The notes: generated from the letters alone by a model not told the origin. Counted from the stretch's first letter, positions 33,411 to 45,441 are shown. The stretch is 64,000 bases of DNA from Hygrocybe punicea (GCA_963556145.1 OY744463.1:2542001-2606000); one strand, 5' to 3'. Translations and numbers: made by a program.

Positions 33411-34317
33411 ATGGTTCGCCGGATTGCTTCCCAAGTGCACAAGCAGGTTGCTCGTCTGATGCGTACAGACTATCTCAAGCAAGAACCTGCATGGTTTAAA
33501 GCAGTCCTTGAACACCCACCACTTCCTCTTCCACCGAGAGCACCACCTCAACGTTCAACGTACGATTTACAGCCCGGAAGACCCTCGGCCAACCGATCAT
33601 CTTTAAAGCTTCGGCCGCAGAAGCCGCGCCCATTGTCTGTGTACTACGTTGAGGATGACGTTCGTCGCCAATTTTTCCGTGATCATCCTTTCGAGGCTTT
33701 CCGTCCAATCACTTTGGTCGAAGGTGCTGGCATCGAGGATGCCCACGCCGTTCAGGGCGCTGCGTGGACAAGACTTAGGCAGAGAGGGAGAAATCCATCT
33801 CCAGAAGAGTATGAGTTCTTCCTATCTTCGTATGGTCACCCTCAGTGCAACTTTTTCTGCCCTCAGCGCTGTTCGATTTGCCGTAAATCTGTACCAGCAT
33901 CATAACATGCCCTTGACAAAGGCGTATGCCAAAGCAGTCGCACAATTTCGTTCCCTTCGCTCTGAGCACCATGTCGCGACTACGGTCGCTGCATTGGAAG
34001 CCGAGGCGTACGGGTCTGTCTTCGGGCCGTCCGAGATTGAAGTCGGATTCTCGAAAGAAAAGAAAGGGTTGGAAACATGGGAGAGGAGAGAAGAACTCGA
34101 TGAAGGGGTTATTGCTGCACGCAAGCGCTGGAGAGCGATTGCCGACAAGCAAAATGTGGGTGAGTGGACGAAAGGACAGGAATATGTCAATTTGTGGAGG
34201 AAGGGTATCCGTCAGACTTATGCACCTGCACTGACGGAACCAGTTATCGACCCCGCGGGCATTTTACCGCACGCAGCGGAAGACTCTGTAGATTTTCTTC
34301 AAATATTGCGACACTAA
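33411..34317 (+). CDS. RSM25: Mitochondrial small-subunit ribosomal protein mS23 (Rsm25 family)
   Basis: Exons 33411-33808 and 33867-34317 join in phase to 282 residues. The N-terminus MVRRIASQVHKQVARLMRTD followed by YLKQEPAWFKAVLEHPPLPL and PPRAPPQRSTYDL is the Rsm25/mS23 signature. Further blocks are VRFAVNLYQHHNMPLTKAY and KRWRAIADKQNVGEWTKGQE. It functions in the mitochondrial 37S ribosomal subunit. It is convergent with RPN5, with only 63 bases between the two stops. Confidence 0.9.
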
Positions 34318-34380
34318 TCACCGATTCATCGAATATTCATTCACCGTTCTATGTAATGGTCCACAGCAAATGCAATCATG

Positions 34381-36168
34381 CTACGTCAACGCCTTGACCC
34401 GCGACTGGGCCGCTTGCGCCGCATTCACCCCCATCCAAGTCTTCTCCACCAGGCCCAATAGCTTCTTCATATCGGAACTCCAGTCATTCATAACATCTTC
34501 AGCACTCCTCTTGCTTCTAAAGTTAACAATTCCAGCTGGTCGGTCAATGCGGGCCCATACTGTCCCTGACACAACCAGTCGGGCCAAAACCTCTTCTGTT
34601 TGTTGAGCGGTGAGGTCAAGAAGGGATGTGAGCCGAGGAACAGTAATTCGGGTATAATATTCAGCCACGACACGAATATTCTTGACGGTGCGAAGCGTCA
34701 ATTCAACTGGTGCTTGAAGGGACCTGTGTGCTCACATGTTCTATGACTCGGGTGTGCAAGTCTTCCCACCGGTTGTCAGCGGAGAATACGGGTGTTTTAC
34801 GTAAAAATGGCCCATATATTGTCTCGATACCAGGCCATCTCATGAGTTCACGATTTGTGAATGACTTCACCAAATTACTACCAGATAATCAGCATTGCAA
34901 CTGTGAGTAAACCATTTCATACTTACTACTGCAATTCCAACTTGATTAAGGCGGGATCGATCAAGAGACGATGCAACATATCGGACTGTTCGTTGTTATG
35001 GGGGGCAAGGACGACATAGTATACGATGTGCTCGAGGGCCTGAAAAGCGGCGTCAGTCAGTCATCAATATATTTTGATGAAGCTCCTACCACTTTTCCTT
35101 TGTCATTGACATCCTCTTTGATTGATGGAGTTTCCCACACTTTGTCATAGAATTTGGCAACATCAAGATAAGCACTTTGATTCAATGCATGTTGGATCAT
35201 TAGGTCGTAGAACTTGAGTTTTAAATCCTACCCAAAAAGTGGTCAGTTGGAACCTTAAGACAAGATACGACTAAATCATACACCTCGTTGTCCTTCTCTT
35301 TCAGAAAGCCCTCATGGATTTTCCTGCCACCAACTCTAACCTTCACCCATTCCGCCTCACCCCCACCTATTGAGTCCTTTCCATCCTTTCCCAACGCTGC
35401 ATCCTTTTGTCGTGCAACTGCTATCAGCATCCGCATTTGCTCCAAGATGAATTCGGTCTTTTCTTTGCGTTCCATAGACGAATACGTCTCGACTTGCAGG
35501 TCAACAAGAAGGTCGCAAGCCGTTTGCAATGATTCTACGGAGGTTGAACTTGCCAAGGACTCGTGGTAGTGTGAAAGCAAAAGTGTCACCCGAGCGCGCT
35601 GTGTCTCCAGGAAAATCTAGTTGATCATTTCGTATGTCAATCTAATCAAAGTGCATCAGGACGAGTTCTCACTTTTCCCTCCGTCACGCCTCTCAAGGTT
35701 TCGACCAGCTGTAACCACTTTTCGATTCCTTCGCGCTTCTTGATCTCTTCGAGCCAATCCATAGCCAGTTTCACAATAGCCTGAATCGCGCCCTTTAGCT
35801 GCCCATGCTTTTTGCTTAGAAGCGTGATATTTGAGTTGAGTAAGTCGTAGTCTCGAGCTTCATAACACCGTTCTACTACGGCTTCCACGAGTCGTGTAGT
35901 TGAAGCTAAATCAGATGCCTACAAATTTCGTTCACTCATAAAGAAGTGTAAAGGTGGGTTTCGACGTACATTTCGCGTTTGTTTTTCTAGGGTAAGTAGT
36001 TGGTCGAGTGCTTCCTGCAGTTTACCTGACTTGGGAATGAAATTCCGTTTAGTTTTTGGATATAAACCCAGTGAGAAACAAATACACCTGTGCAAGGGCC
36101 GTCGTCACAGGGATGATGGCGTCAACTTCTTGTGTGAAATCTTTCTCTTGTTTCTTTGGTTCAGCCAT
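34381..36168 (-). CDS. RPN5: 26S proteasome regulatory (lid) subunit RPN5/PSMD12
   Basis: Multi-exon gene starting at the ATG at 36168 (MAEPKKQEKDFTQEVDAIIP). It reads on through SGKLQEALDQLLTLEKQTRN, SKKHGQLKGAIQAIVKLAMD, SYHESLA-type TPR-like helices (LLLSHYHESLASSTSVESLQ), LKLKFYDLMIQHALNQSAYL, DVAKFYDKVWETPSIKEDV and HIVYYVVLAPHNNEQSDMLH. The PCI domain follows: VVAEYYTRITVPRLTSLLDL, GTVWARIDRPAGIVNFRSKR. The stop is at 34381. Known role: structural subunit of the proteasome lid next to Rpn9/Rpn6. About 480 residues, normal for the family. Confidence 0.93.
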
Positions 36169-36411
36169 GGTGGATGTGGGAGACGTGAATACAGACCATG
36201 GCCAGCGATCCAATTTCGACTGACGCGTCGCAGTGTTGTATATACTTATTTGGAGCCCTTCACTATGGTTAGGGTTGCAAAGGGACTGCGATGCCGATTG
36301 AACGAGTTCACTTTCAATCTTCTCCTGGGCAGACACAAGTCCATGATGATTTTCCTACGTTAGTGCCAGCACAGTGGTACGTATGAGTAAATATTCGTGA
36401 CGGCAGAAAGA

Positions 36412-38810
36412 TCATAGACGGACAAGAGAAATGTCCGATTCGGCAACAACAGCCTCATCTGAGGGCGGGTTTTTTTCTGAATACATGATCTGTGCTTCTT
36501 CCTTGGAATGGAACGGTGAGAGCGACAGATTGAATATTCGTATGGGGATAGATAGTGGGAATGAAATAAAAACTCGGCATGCCAAAGACAACAGACCAGA
36601 AACGGAAGGCAGGTTCAAGTAGTCTGTGACATGACCATAGTCGTTTATCTTTTCGTTAGGAGTGTCGGTAGGTTCGGAGTCAGTTCCAACACCGGTAGAC
36701 ATAGCCAATGGGCGAGCGTCCACCTCTTGATCCGTCAAATCGGAAAAGGCGTGAATGCCAACCTCGACAACAGACGGTGTTGCGTCGACAGATACAGAGA
36801 AAAGTTGTGGTTTGGCGTCCACCATACGGCTTACTAACAAGGGCGTGATTTGGGCAGCAGCGTCCCGAGTACAGGGACTGACAAGTGTTCCTCGATCCAT
36901 GGTGGTTACAGTGGCGTCAACGCTCTTTTCCGATGTAGAAGGTGGCACAGGCCTAGTTTGCAAAGACACACGTCTCTCGGCAAGACGGATGCCTTGCAGG
37001 TGAGGAAGGAATTTGGAAACACTCTGCCATGACTGAGCGTTGGTCTCCACAACTTTTGAATGAGCTTTTTCGTGAAACCATTTCAGAGATTCGAGGTGAG
37101 GAGCAAAATGACTCAGAAGGATAGCTATTTGAAGGGGATCGTCTGCCCACGAGTGGCCGACATGTAAGCGTAGCAGCGATCTTGAAGAATGTCGGTGGGA
37201 CTCAAGGATGTCACCGCTTCCTCCACTGGCATTCACGACGACTGCCAGCGTGTGCAATCGTTTACAATTGCTCAACATGGGTGCAAGAGCATCCAGTGTG
37301 AGCTTTGGTGGGCCGGAATTCAACGGAAAACGGGCGAGGTGGCAAAGTTTCAAAATCTCGAGGTTCGGAAACGATGTTGCCAAATGAGCAATATCTGAAC
37401 GGTAGAAAATAACTGATTCTGGCAGATCGATCTCTAGTCGAACGAGGCGAGGGAAAGAGGTTAGATGTTCGAGGGGTAGGCGAGTGGATGGTGGTTCTGC
37501 TCTTGAAGTCGACCTCACAAGATCGACGAATCGAGATGAGCTGGTTGCTGAGATTCGTAACGACTCGAGCAAGTGTCCGAAACGATCACTGATCATGTTG
37601 GAGAGTTCTTGCCAATCGGCACGATCGGGAGGGTCCTCGATAACAAGCTCCAGTTGCGTCAATTCGCCAGTCAAGTGTTTTAGAAAGACAGCGATATTGG
37701 ATACCTCTCCTGTCAAATGAAGACGACGCATCTCCGGAAAAGCTCCTTTTGCCCGCAAGTCGCCCGTTAACCGTAGGGACGACTTACGAATCTCGGAGAA
37801 ATCAATTTCTTCCGAAGAAAAGACACCGCTGTCGGTAGATCCTTCAGAACTCGGTGTGGAGTAGCCAGATTGAGGACGTATATCATCGAAGAAGCCTTCC
37901 ACTGCGATGACAGACCTGCCTGACAAGTCAAGCCGCAGATTTCGGAGGTGCTGCAGGGATGCGACCCATCTGCCAACCATCGGGGACAAAGCGCCAGGAG
38001 CGACAAGGGTAACTTTCCGCAACAGAGTTTGGGGGAGGAGCAATTCTGTGAATGCATCGGGTAGGGGAGTCGGAGAGATGAAGGAGAACGAGGAGAGGCG
38101 TGTGCGGCTAGCCATATCTGTAAGAAATGAATTAAGCTGCGGAAACTTTGCCCCAATCTCCAGAGCCAGGCCTTGCAACTCTGGGTTCAAAAACATCGCC
38201 GCACGATCCAGGCCAGCGGCTGTCTCCACCTTCCAAGTGAGCTGAGACAAATGAGGAAGGATGTAAGTTCGGGGTCGATACTCCTCGATGATTGTGAAAA
38301 TTGACGCTGCGACGTTATTGGACGTTTCATCGTAGGTGATGCATCGAACTCGTTCGCCGTACGCGAGAACATTTTTCCAATCCTGCTCGACGGGTAGTTT
38401 TGCCTGATAAATCCATCACCATCAGCATGCCCACCCTTTCAAATGGTACTCACCAAGCCAAGACCAGGCTTGCGTGCCTTCCTGAGCAAATGTGAAGGAA
38501 ACAAACCAATCAAAGGGACCAAGGAGTCCAACTCTCTCCATAGGATGTTCAAAGCTAGCTTAGACATCGTTCTGCAAGTACGGGCCAGGCGTGAAAGAGA
38601 ACGCCTGCCGCCTGGTGAATCAAGGATTGCTTCAAGAAGTTTCCCCGTCACGTCGGGATCTCTAAAAATAGCGGGCGACATGATTTGCTGGTACACGGCG
38701 TACGACACGTGTGATGATGATCGTTTGCTGCCGCTGCTGCTTTTACGGGTACGGCGGATACGAAGAGATAGCACTGGAAGGATGTCGAACAACGGTGTGT
38801 TAGACGACAT
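36412..38810 (-). CDS. F-box-like/LRR protein with C-terminal hydrophobic segment
   Basis: The ATG at 38810 (MSSNTPLFDILPVLSLRIRR) and one intron (38453-38406 region, GLGL/AKLPVEQDW) give about 775 residues. Residues 45-110 look like an F-box (DVTGKLLEAILDSPGGRRSL, ARTCRTMSKLALNILWRELD). The middle has LRR-like leucine spacing (LTQLELVIEDPPDRADWQEL, FPNLEILKLCHLARF). Near the C-terminus there is a loose repeat of VDA-type motifs (SVDATVTT, MVDAKPQLF, SVDATPSVVEVG, EVDARPLAMS), then a hydrophobic stretch (VSGLLSLACRVFISFPLSIP). F-box proteins of this kind are numerous in mushrooms and select SCF substrates; the specific role is unknown. The hydrophobic tail is unusual for a soluble F-box protein. 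Confidence 0.75.
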
Positions 38811-39269
38811 TCGAATCTCAACGAATCCTAGGTGCTTTTATCCACCTACTGCGCCAATAACACGCCTCCTGTGGTCAGAATCAGCTGGGAGGGGGCTGTT
38901 GCGAGGCGTCCATCTCTATCAGGTAAAATACTGTGAATCAAGAAGACCTGCAGTAGGAATGCAGGCTACCACGCGCGTCCGGCGAGGCGTCATCATGTAA
39001 TGAGTGTTGGGAAACGAAGAGTTGGACCACATTTGGGGGGCCAAATTGATACCCAGATACATGCCTGGGTTGGCGAGGTTGTGTATGATACGGTAAATGA
39101 ACGGTTTACTCTCGGAATGAGGATTTTGTGTCATTATCATGTGCACGTGCCTCACGTGTGTCTAAAACACGCTTTCATGGCTAGTACATGTGTTCTGTGC
39201 GAACCCAGGCTAAAGCATCTCAAAAGCAGCGTTAAAATGAAGCACACGACATACGTTTGAACATGAAGG
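38811..39269. other. Intergenic region between SLD2 and the F-box/LRR gene
   Basis: These 459 bases lie between the F-box/LRR start and the SLD2 stop, both minus. They should hold the F-box/LRR promoter and the SLD2 3' end. Short open frames are present but lack ATGs or protein-like composition. Confidence 0.4.
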
Positions 39270-40976
39270 TTACAACTCCCCTACCTCCCATGGCACTGGG
39301 TCTGGCTCCCAATCATCCTCCGCGTCGGTATCGGCCCGAGCATCATCTTCCCCTTCACCCACGTCCCATATTTCACCGCCTTTGAGTGGGTCATAATTGG
39401 TGGCACGTTCACCGTACAGTAGCCCGCGAACAACTCGTTCTTCCTTGGAATCTTGCGTTTTTGGTGGTGAGATGGCCAGCACATGTAGAAGCCTTTCCGG
39501 CAGATCAACATGGAATTCGGCGGCATCGTTGCCAACATCGCCTAGTCCGTTGGGTGGTAGAGAGCCCGCACGACGAGAGTCAAAGAGTAGGGTGTCAAAG
39601 TCGACATCAGGTGTAGACTCCAGTGTCGTTCCCCGAATTCGTTCAACCAACTTCACACTGGTATCCTGAGCACTATCTTCGCCATCTTCGTCTTCGTCTA
39701 CTTCCTGTAAAACTTTAGCTTTCTTCCTGCTCTTCCCCTTCCCCGTGTCTTTGGCTTTATATCTTGAATGAAATTGACGGGATGAGTCGATGGGGGGTGG
39801 AGAGGGAGGCAAAAGGGGCAGTTGGTTCACGCCAACGGAACCGTGGGACACGTCTGACCACGAGCGTTTCGCGGATTCGGGACGCTCCACGTTATGGGCA
39901 GATTCACCCTTGGGTGCTGGTGGGAATTCTGAGAAATGATCGAAATTTCCTCTTGACAGGATGCCCCCAATCGAGTTTGCGGGGTCTTGCATCGATGGAC
40001 CACTTTCGGCAGTATCCCGTCTATTATCACTGTGATGCGAAGAGATACTCGTAGGCATTTTGTGCGAGGGTTCGCCAAAGAGGCCCACACCAGTTGACGT
40101 GGTTTTGGATCGAGACAATGTGCCCCTACCTTTGCTAGATACCGCGGTCTGAGGTGCCGCTTCGTCGAACAAAAGTTGGAAAGATTTACTGCCAAGTGGA
40201 CGTTTGACAGGTGAATCGTCCACGATCGACGAGTTGGCTGTACTGGCGTCATCTCGGTCTTCACCTTCGTCACTACTGGTCGACTGAACGTTCAGCTTTG
40301 AGAACGGAAGGGTTGTTTGGGAGCTGACACGTCGGCGTTTCTCTTTGGTAGGTGAAGGAGACACAGGTTCGCCACGAAGCCGCTTTCGTGCGCGCGATAA
40401 TGCGGTTGTGGGACCTGGTGGGAAATCCGAGCTGGTTCGAAATGGCTGGATTACTGGAAAGGGATCAGCTGGAGACGGTTCGGTTTTGTCCACGGGTTTG
40501 AAGTTGGTTTTGGTCGGAGTGGCAAACAGGTCTGAATGCGTGGCCTGGGTAGCAACTGGGGATCGAATGAAGTCTTTTTGTTTTCCTTTATTCTTTTTGG
40601 GAGAAAAGGGATTGAAACTGGAAATGGGACCTGCGGATTCAACGGTACGTTTCTTGGAGAGGATCAAGGACGGACGGGTATCGTGTGGGTTCGAACGAGG
40701 AGGTGTGGACGGAAGATCAGCAGATTGCGTGAGATTGGAGAAGACTGCGGCTGCTGCAGCTGCCTTGGACAGCTTTTTGTAAAGCTTGTATTTCTCCGCT
40801 GGACACGGACGAAGTGAGATGAACGCAGATGAGCGTGCAGCCTGCTAATAGGACCTACCAATTGCAGGCTGATCTCTGATGTCCTGGACAGCCGGTTCTC
40901 TTGCATGTATGGCCTTGAAGTTGCGTTCCCAAGTCTTGATTTCAGTGCGAAGGGCAGACTGAGACAAGTCGGACAT
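39270..40976 (-). CDS. SLD2: DNA replication regulator Sld2 (Drc1, RecQL4 N-terminus homologue)
   Basis: The ATG at 40976 starts MSDLSQSALRTEIKTWERNF, then KAIHAREPAVQDIRDQPAI. Across a short intron it joins AEKYKLYKKLSKAAAAAAVF. This N-terminal block is the Sld2/RecQL4 signature. The remainder is disordered with many SP/TP sites (SNPFSPKK-type, RTSSDFPPGP, VSPSPTKEKRRR) that fit CDK control. A C-terminal block reads GLLYGERATNYDPLKGGEIW. About 545 residues. Known role: CDK-phosphorylated Sld2 binds Dpb11/TopBP1 to start replication. The gene is divergent from the second Pal1-like gene. Confidence 0.88.
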
Positions 40977-41173
40977 GAGCAGTCTGGACAACAATGGCTG
41001 GTGGCCGTCGCGCTCAGCCCTGACGCGTGTGTCACGCTGCTACAGCTTGAGTGCACTGGTTCACTCGGACCTTTTGCTTCACCGGACTCGGACACTCTGA
41101 AACTTTTTTTCTTGTCCAAGTTATACCCGTAAAACAAGCGCTTTCTTTTCATTCTGTCCTGTCTTTTACCTTC
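40977..41173. promoter_or_regulatory. Divergent promoter between SLD2 and the second Pal1-like gene
   Basis: These 197 bases separate the ATGs at 40976 (minus) and 41174 (plus). No element can be named with confidence. Confidence 0.5.
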
Positions 41174-43385
41174 ATGTGGTCGCTCTCATGGAACTTGGCA
41201 AAATCTGGCAAACAAACCCCCTCGAAAACAGCTCAAAACGCGGCCGACCCTCGTCTGAAGAAGAAACCCATTACAGGAAATGCCTCACCTGGCCACGTCC
41301 AACGAGATTCCACCAAGTCGGGGCCTCGAGGCCGTACTGTCTCACACCCTCATCCTGCTTCGCACAGGTCCAGCACAGCGACAGTTGTCTCCAACAGGAG
41401 ACCGCGACAGTCGTCGACCCCGGTTTCACCAACGAAACACTCACGTTCAATGAGCACTCCCATAGCTCCTGGGTTTCTAGATGACCCAGCATTCTCATCA
41501 AATCCACGATCAAATCCTCACTTTTCAATGTCTTACCACGGCACTCCATCCCCCACCAACGGCATTCCGACGCCTGCTCACTCCAGGAATCCCGAACAGA
41601 CAGATGGTATAATTGAATTTCAGCTTCAACAGCCCCCGAACTCGCCACAAGAATCTCCTACGGACTATTGTGGTTCTTCTAAACCCCCGTTCCTTCCCTC
41701 TCCCACCCCTACCACATCTGTCCCTTCTCTGAGTTCTACAGCATCTACTATTTCGTCCTCGCCGCAAACCCCTCCGTCATCCACGACCCTTCCTGCACCA
41801 GCACCTATTACTCGTCGTGCTGGATCTCCAAGACCACCATATGAGCTCTCCCCGTCTCCAAAGGTCCCTATTCTAGGTCATAATAATACAGAACCTGATT
41901 TCCGCGACCTTTCCGAGAGACCAGTTCTGCCATCTCGCCCAGTCACCACTCCAACTAAACCTCGAATGCGGGATGACGTTCCTGAGTATCCCAGACACCG
42001 CACTATTTCTAATCGCGGCCTGCCGCGGCCTCAAGAACTCGATCGCATAGACGAGTTGGATGAAACAGATCCATTAGGTATGCCCTGGCATCATGGAGGC
42101 CCATATGAAGCCATCACCCGGGCGATTGCACACGGGGCTCCACCAGGAAATGTCGGTTTCGTCGCGGGACATAAACACAGATCTAACAAGGTCTGGATTC
42201 TGGCGCGTCTTCGAGCGTGATGATAGCATGCTAATGATTGAATAGGTTTCGAGAAACACCCACAATGGCGTCGTTGGTATATCCCTGAATCTTGTTCCCG
42301 GCCAAATATTGCCACGGTTACCCGATTACGTTCCCCAGTCTCTTGTCCCTTCGCGTCCAATCTCTCAGCCTTTACCCAATCGTGGTGTTGGCCGTACTCA
42401 AAACCAGCAGCAACCACAAACACTTTATTTCCCCCAACACTTGCTCCCCCCGCCCCACCCACAACAACCCGAACCTACCTATCATGACCGTTATCAACAA
42501 ACCGTCAATGTTCAACACCCACTTCCAGACCGGGATACACAAGCCGCCCATCATTTGAGTCCATCCTTCGACCCTGGTCATGCTCAACACACACATGATC
42601 CAGAACAGCTCGAGCGCTCTCGAGATGGGCTTTCACCTGACCCTCTTCGCTTACATGGCAGGACTCCAGAAAATGATCAACTCCACAACGGTCACCGACG
42701 GCAGGAACCCTCATCTAATCCAGATCATCTTCAGCAACAGCAAGTTTCGGACCGAGGTCACTCGAGCTTACACGTTCCGCAGGCTTCTCAGCGTTCTGTC
42801 TCTTTTGAACTTCCCACTCATCCTCCGCTGCCGTCAAGCCGCGACCGCCGCAGCTTAGACGCACTGATTCCGTCACATGTTGATGGTCGACTGCGGCGTC
42901 CGGATCGTGATCGCCGAAGCTTGCAGATGACTGGAGGGGCGAGCCCTAACCCTGAACGCCCCAGTACCTCTACCGACATGCACGGGGGTCATGCACCTAA
43001 TGTCCAGACATCTGTAAGATCTCACAGTTCGGCGTCAACTCGCACTCGGAGCGATACACCCTTGCCCCATTACCTACCAAAACGTCTCGTCATGCCGATG
43101 CCCCTCCAACCCGGTTTGCACCAACATTCCCCATCTGGAGCCACTCACGATCCCTACTACTCATCTCGCGACAAAGTCAATTCGCAACCTCGAGCTCAGG
43201 ATATCCCAATGCCTCCGGAGAACCGGAAACTAGTCAGAAAGCGGACTGCTGCTCCGAATCGAGTCAGCGCTCCGCCTGCGCCTACGACTATGCGTTCTGG
43301 TCGTGATGTTGAAGTCGCAGAAATGCCGGCGTGGCTGAAAGAGGTACCCAAGAGTGTTTTGAGTAAGCGACGGAATGATCTTTAA
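41174..43385 (+). CDS. Second Pal1-like, Ser/Pro/Gln-rich protein
   Basis: Exons 41174-42190 and 42246-43385 join in phase to 718 residues, beginning MWSLSWNLAKSGKQTPSKTA. Most of it is disordered and rich in Ser, Pro, His and Gln. One compact block, DRIDELDETDPLGMPWHHGG followed by PYEAI, has the Pal1-family pattern (LDxTD...HHxxPY/FD). A second block, GNVGFVAGHKHRSNK joined across the intron to VSRNTHNGVVGISLNLVPGQ, looks ordered. Pal1-type proteins act at polarised growth sites and in endocytosis; that role is inferred from the short motif only. Compare the Pal1-family gene at 19541, whose motif is DLLDVTDPWGTNWHHQSPYD. Confidence 0.65.
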
Positions 43386-44400
43386 CATCCCTGTTACTTT
43401 TTGAGTTTGTTCGGTTCATTTTGTGAGTTATGCAATCCACGACTGCTTCATTTATCAGGAACACTCTCTTCGCATACGACATTGTAAGGCATACGATAGA
43501 ACTCAATGTAATGATAGCGCACTGCAATTGCATTTTCAGTTAGAAATTCTTTCACATCCGCGAAATGCCAATTTTACATAAGTCAAACAGCCGAGGAGTC
43601 TCCAGTTATGCTGGATTATGGAGGCGACCAACACTCGTCATTCTCTCGAGGCGATCGCCACACAAGACATCTGAAACAACAGGAAGAAAACCGTACCTTT
43701 CGGAGATCATACCGAAAAGCAATAAGCCGATCTGGCGTCCGTGCAGTCCGTGACATAAGGTTTTCTTTGGAGGGGGCACCTCGCTGCCTGTTCATGTTTT
43801 GTCTTCGTTGGCGAACGTGGGATCGGAACAGCCTTTTGGAAGCAGTAGCACTACATGAGTATAGCGGTCCTTGATTGAAACATTTTCGTGGAGGAAGTAC
43901 GCAGTAGATTGGAGTGACTCGGGCTCGGACCTGTGGCAAACCAATCGTGCGGTCTGATCAAATCCGCATCTCGTGGTAACGGTGAGGATGATTGGAACGA
44001 GTTCGCTGATGAGCTTGGGGTAATGTCACATTATCCCACGAAGTCGAACAGAATATCGTTTGAAGGGTGATGGTAGAGTCATATTCTGACAGGGGATGGT
44101 CGATGACAACTATTATTTCATGAAGTAACCACGAGCTCAGCAAGCAGAAAATCACCTTACTGTGGAAGTCTGTTCTCTCAGACCGTCTACGCGTTAACCG
44201 TACAGACATCTTGGGACGGTTGTCATCTCAAGTGCACACCACCAAAATGGTTCGTTTCACACACTTGCGCATTAAGGTCTTATCGAATTCTGATATACAA
44301 CAGAAAAAAAGTCAATTGTGATTAAATTCACATATTTTGGATGAGAGAATACACCTAGTTATATAAATGTTCGATGTGGCATGTGTGTGACGAGCGGAAA
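43386..44400. other. 1-kb stretch without a firm gene
   Basis: Between the second Pal1-like gene (plus) and the SF3A2 stop (minus) I find no recognisable gene. On the minus strand there are short open frames: one from an ATG at 44209 (MSVRLTRRRSERTDFH, followed by a good gtaagg donor) and two overlapping frames between about 43640 and 44020. Some of these have protein-like composition. They could be exons of a small unrecognised gene, but I cannot join them convincingly. No tRNA is seen. Confidence 0.35.
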
Positions 44401-45272
44401 TCAGTAAGACAGACGGAACATAAATTGGAAGCTATACTGCTTTGTGTCGGGGTCCCAATGCGACCAGTTCCAGTACCCTGCGTCATCTGACTCGTCCTCG
44501 ATTTCTCGGGCAGGAATGCGAAAAGCAATGGTTTCATACGGCTCAGCGGCGACCTTGTGATGACCGTAAGGAAAACGAATGGAGTCAACGAAAGCTTCAA
44601 GTGACGCACAATGAGATACTGGTATGCCTTGTTGGGCGGCTCCCTCTTCTGTTCCCATGCACTCATGAATCTACGCCGGGGAAGCACATCCCCTTTGATC
44701 TGAGGGAGGTGGACTTGCACCATCATGCCTTCCTTTCCAGTGTCCCTATCCCTAACTTTGGTGACTCTGTACCCGGGTCTTCCAATTTTGAGGAACACTT
44801 TGCGTTGTACATTGCTTTGCGCAGGGGCGATCATCAGTTGGGAGTCTTTTGCATCACGCGCGGCTCGGCGAGCGAGATTGGTCTGGTGCTTTTTCCCTTG
44901 CGTGTGTGCAAGGTATGAGCCTTCATTTGTGTGAAGAGTCAAACAAAGACGGCACTCTAGCGAGCCAAGATGGTTGCGGAGGATGTAAGGATCCTAAATT
45001 CGTGATTAGAGTCACAAATGCAAATATGGCATTGTCTTATTACCTTTGCAAGGTCTATTGTCTCGAGGGCCAGTTTGCGAAGTCGTTCACGTCGGTCGAC
45101 ATTCGTCTCCGAAGCCCCAGCGACACCACCACCACCGAACTTGGAACCAACACGATTCTAGAAAGATATTGAGCTTCAAAAGTCAGAGAAGAAGATGATA
45201 TTTTCCGACCTGGAAATCTAAAACACAGATTTAGATGAAAAAGCACGAACGGTTGATGTAAAACTCACCCAT
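44401..45272 (-). CDS. SF3A2: Splicing factor 3a subunit 2 (SF3A2/Prp11)
   Basis: The first coding exon is only 4 nt, ATG plus G at 45272-45269. It is followed by GAT TTC CAG and another intron, then NRVGSKFGGGGVAGASETN, DRRERLRKLALETIDLAKDP and YILRNHLGSLECRLCLTLHT. That region is the U1-type C2H2 zinc finger (CRLC...HTNEGSYLAHTQGKKH), followed by QRKVFLKIGRPGYRVTKVRD. The last intron joins AYQYLI to VAAEPYETIAFRIPAREIED, and the end reads YWNWSHWDPDTKQYSFQFMF. Length is about 240 residues, as for fungal Prp11/Sap62. Known role: U2 snRNP 17S particle assembly and branch-site recognition. The identity is secure because MDFQNRVGSKFGGGG is near invariant. Confidence 0.94.
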
Positions 45273-45441
45273 TTTGCCTGAACCAGCGGCGGTTGAGTGA
45301 AAAAGGAGGTGTGGCCACGTGATGATGCGTAAAAAAAAATACTAACCAGCCACCGACCATATCAGCATTTGTGAATTGGTGAGCACACATTCCGAACATT
45401 TGAATTTTCTAACGAATCGTAAATGCAAGCGCAGCATCAGA
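45273..45441. promoter_or_regulatory. Divergent promoter between SF3A2 and RRP5
   Basis: These 169 bases separate the ATGs at 45272 (minus) and 45442 (plus). They contain a run of A near 45330. Confidence 0.5.

Noticed and set aside
43900..44000. tRNA-like segment in the 1-kb gap
   Set aside because: A tgatcaaatccgc stretch resembles part of a B box, but no cloverleaf or A box could be formed around it.
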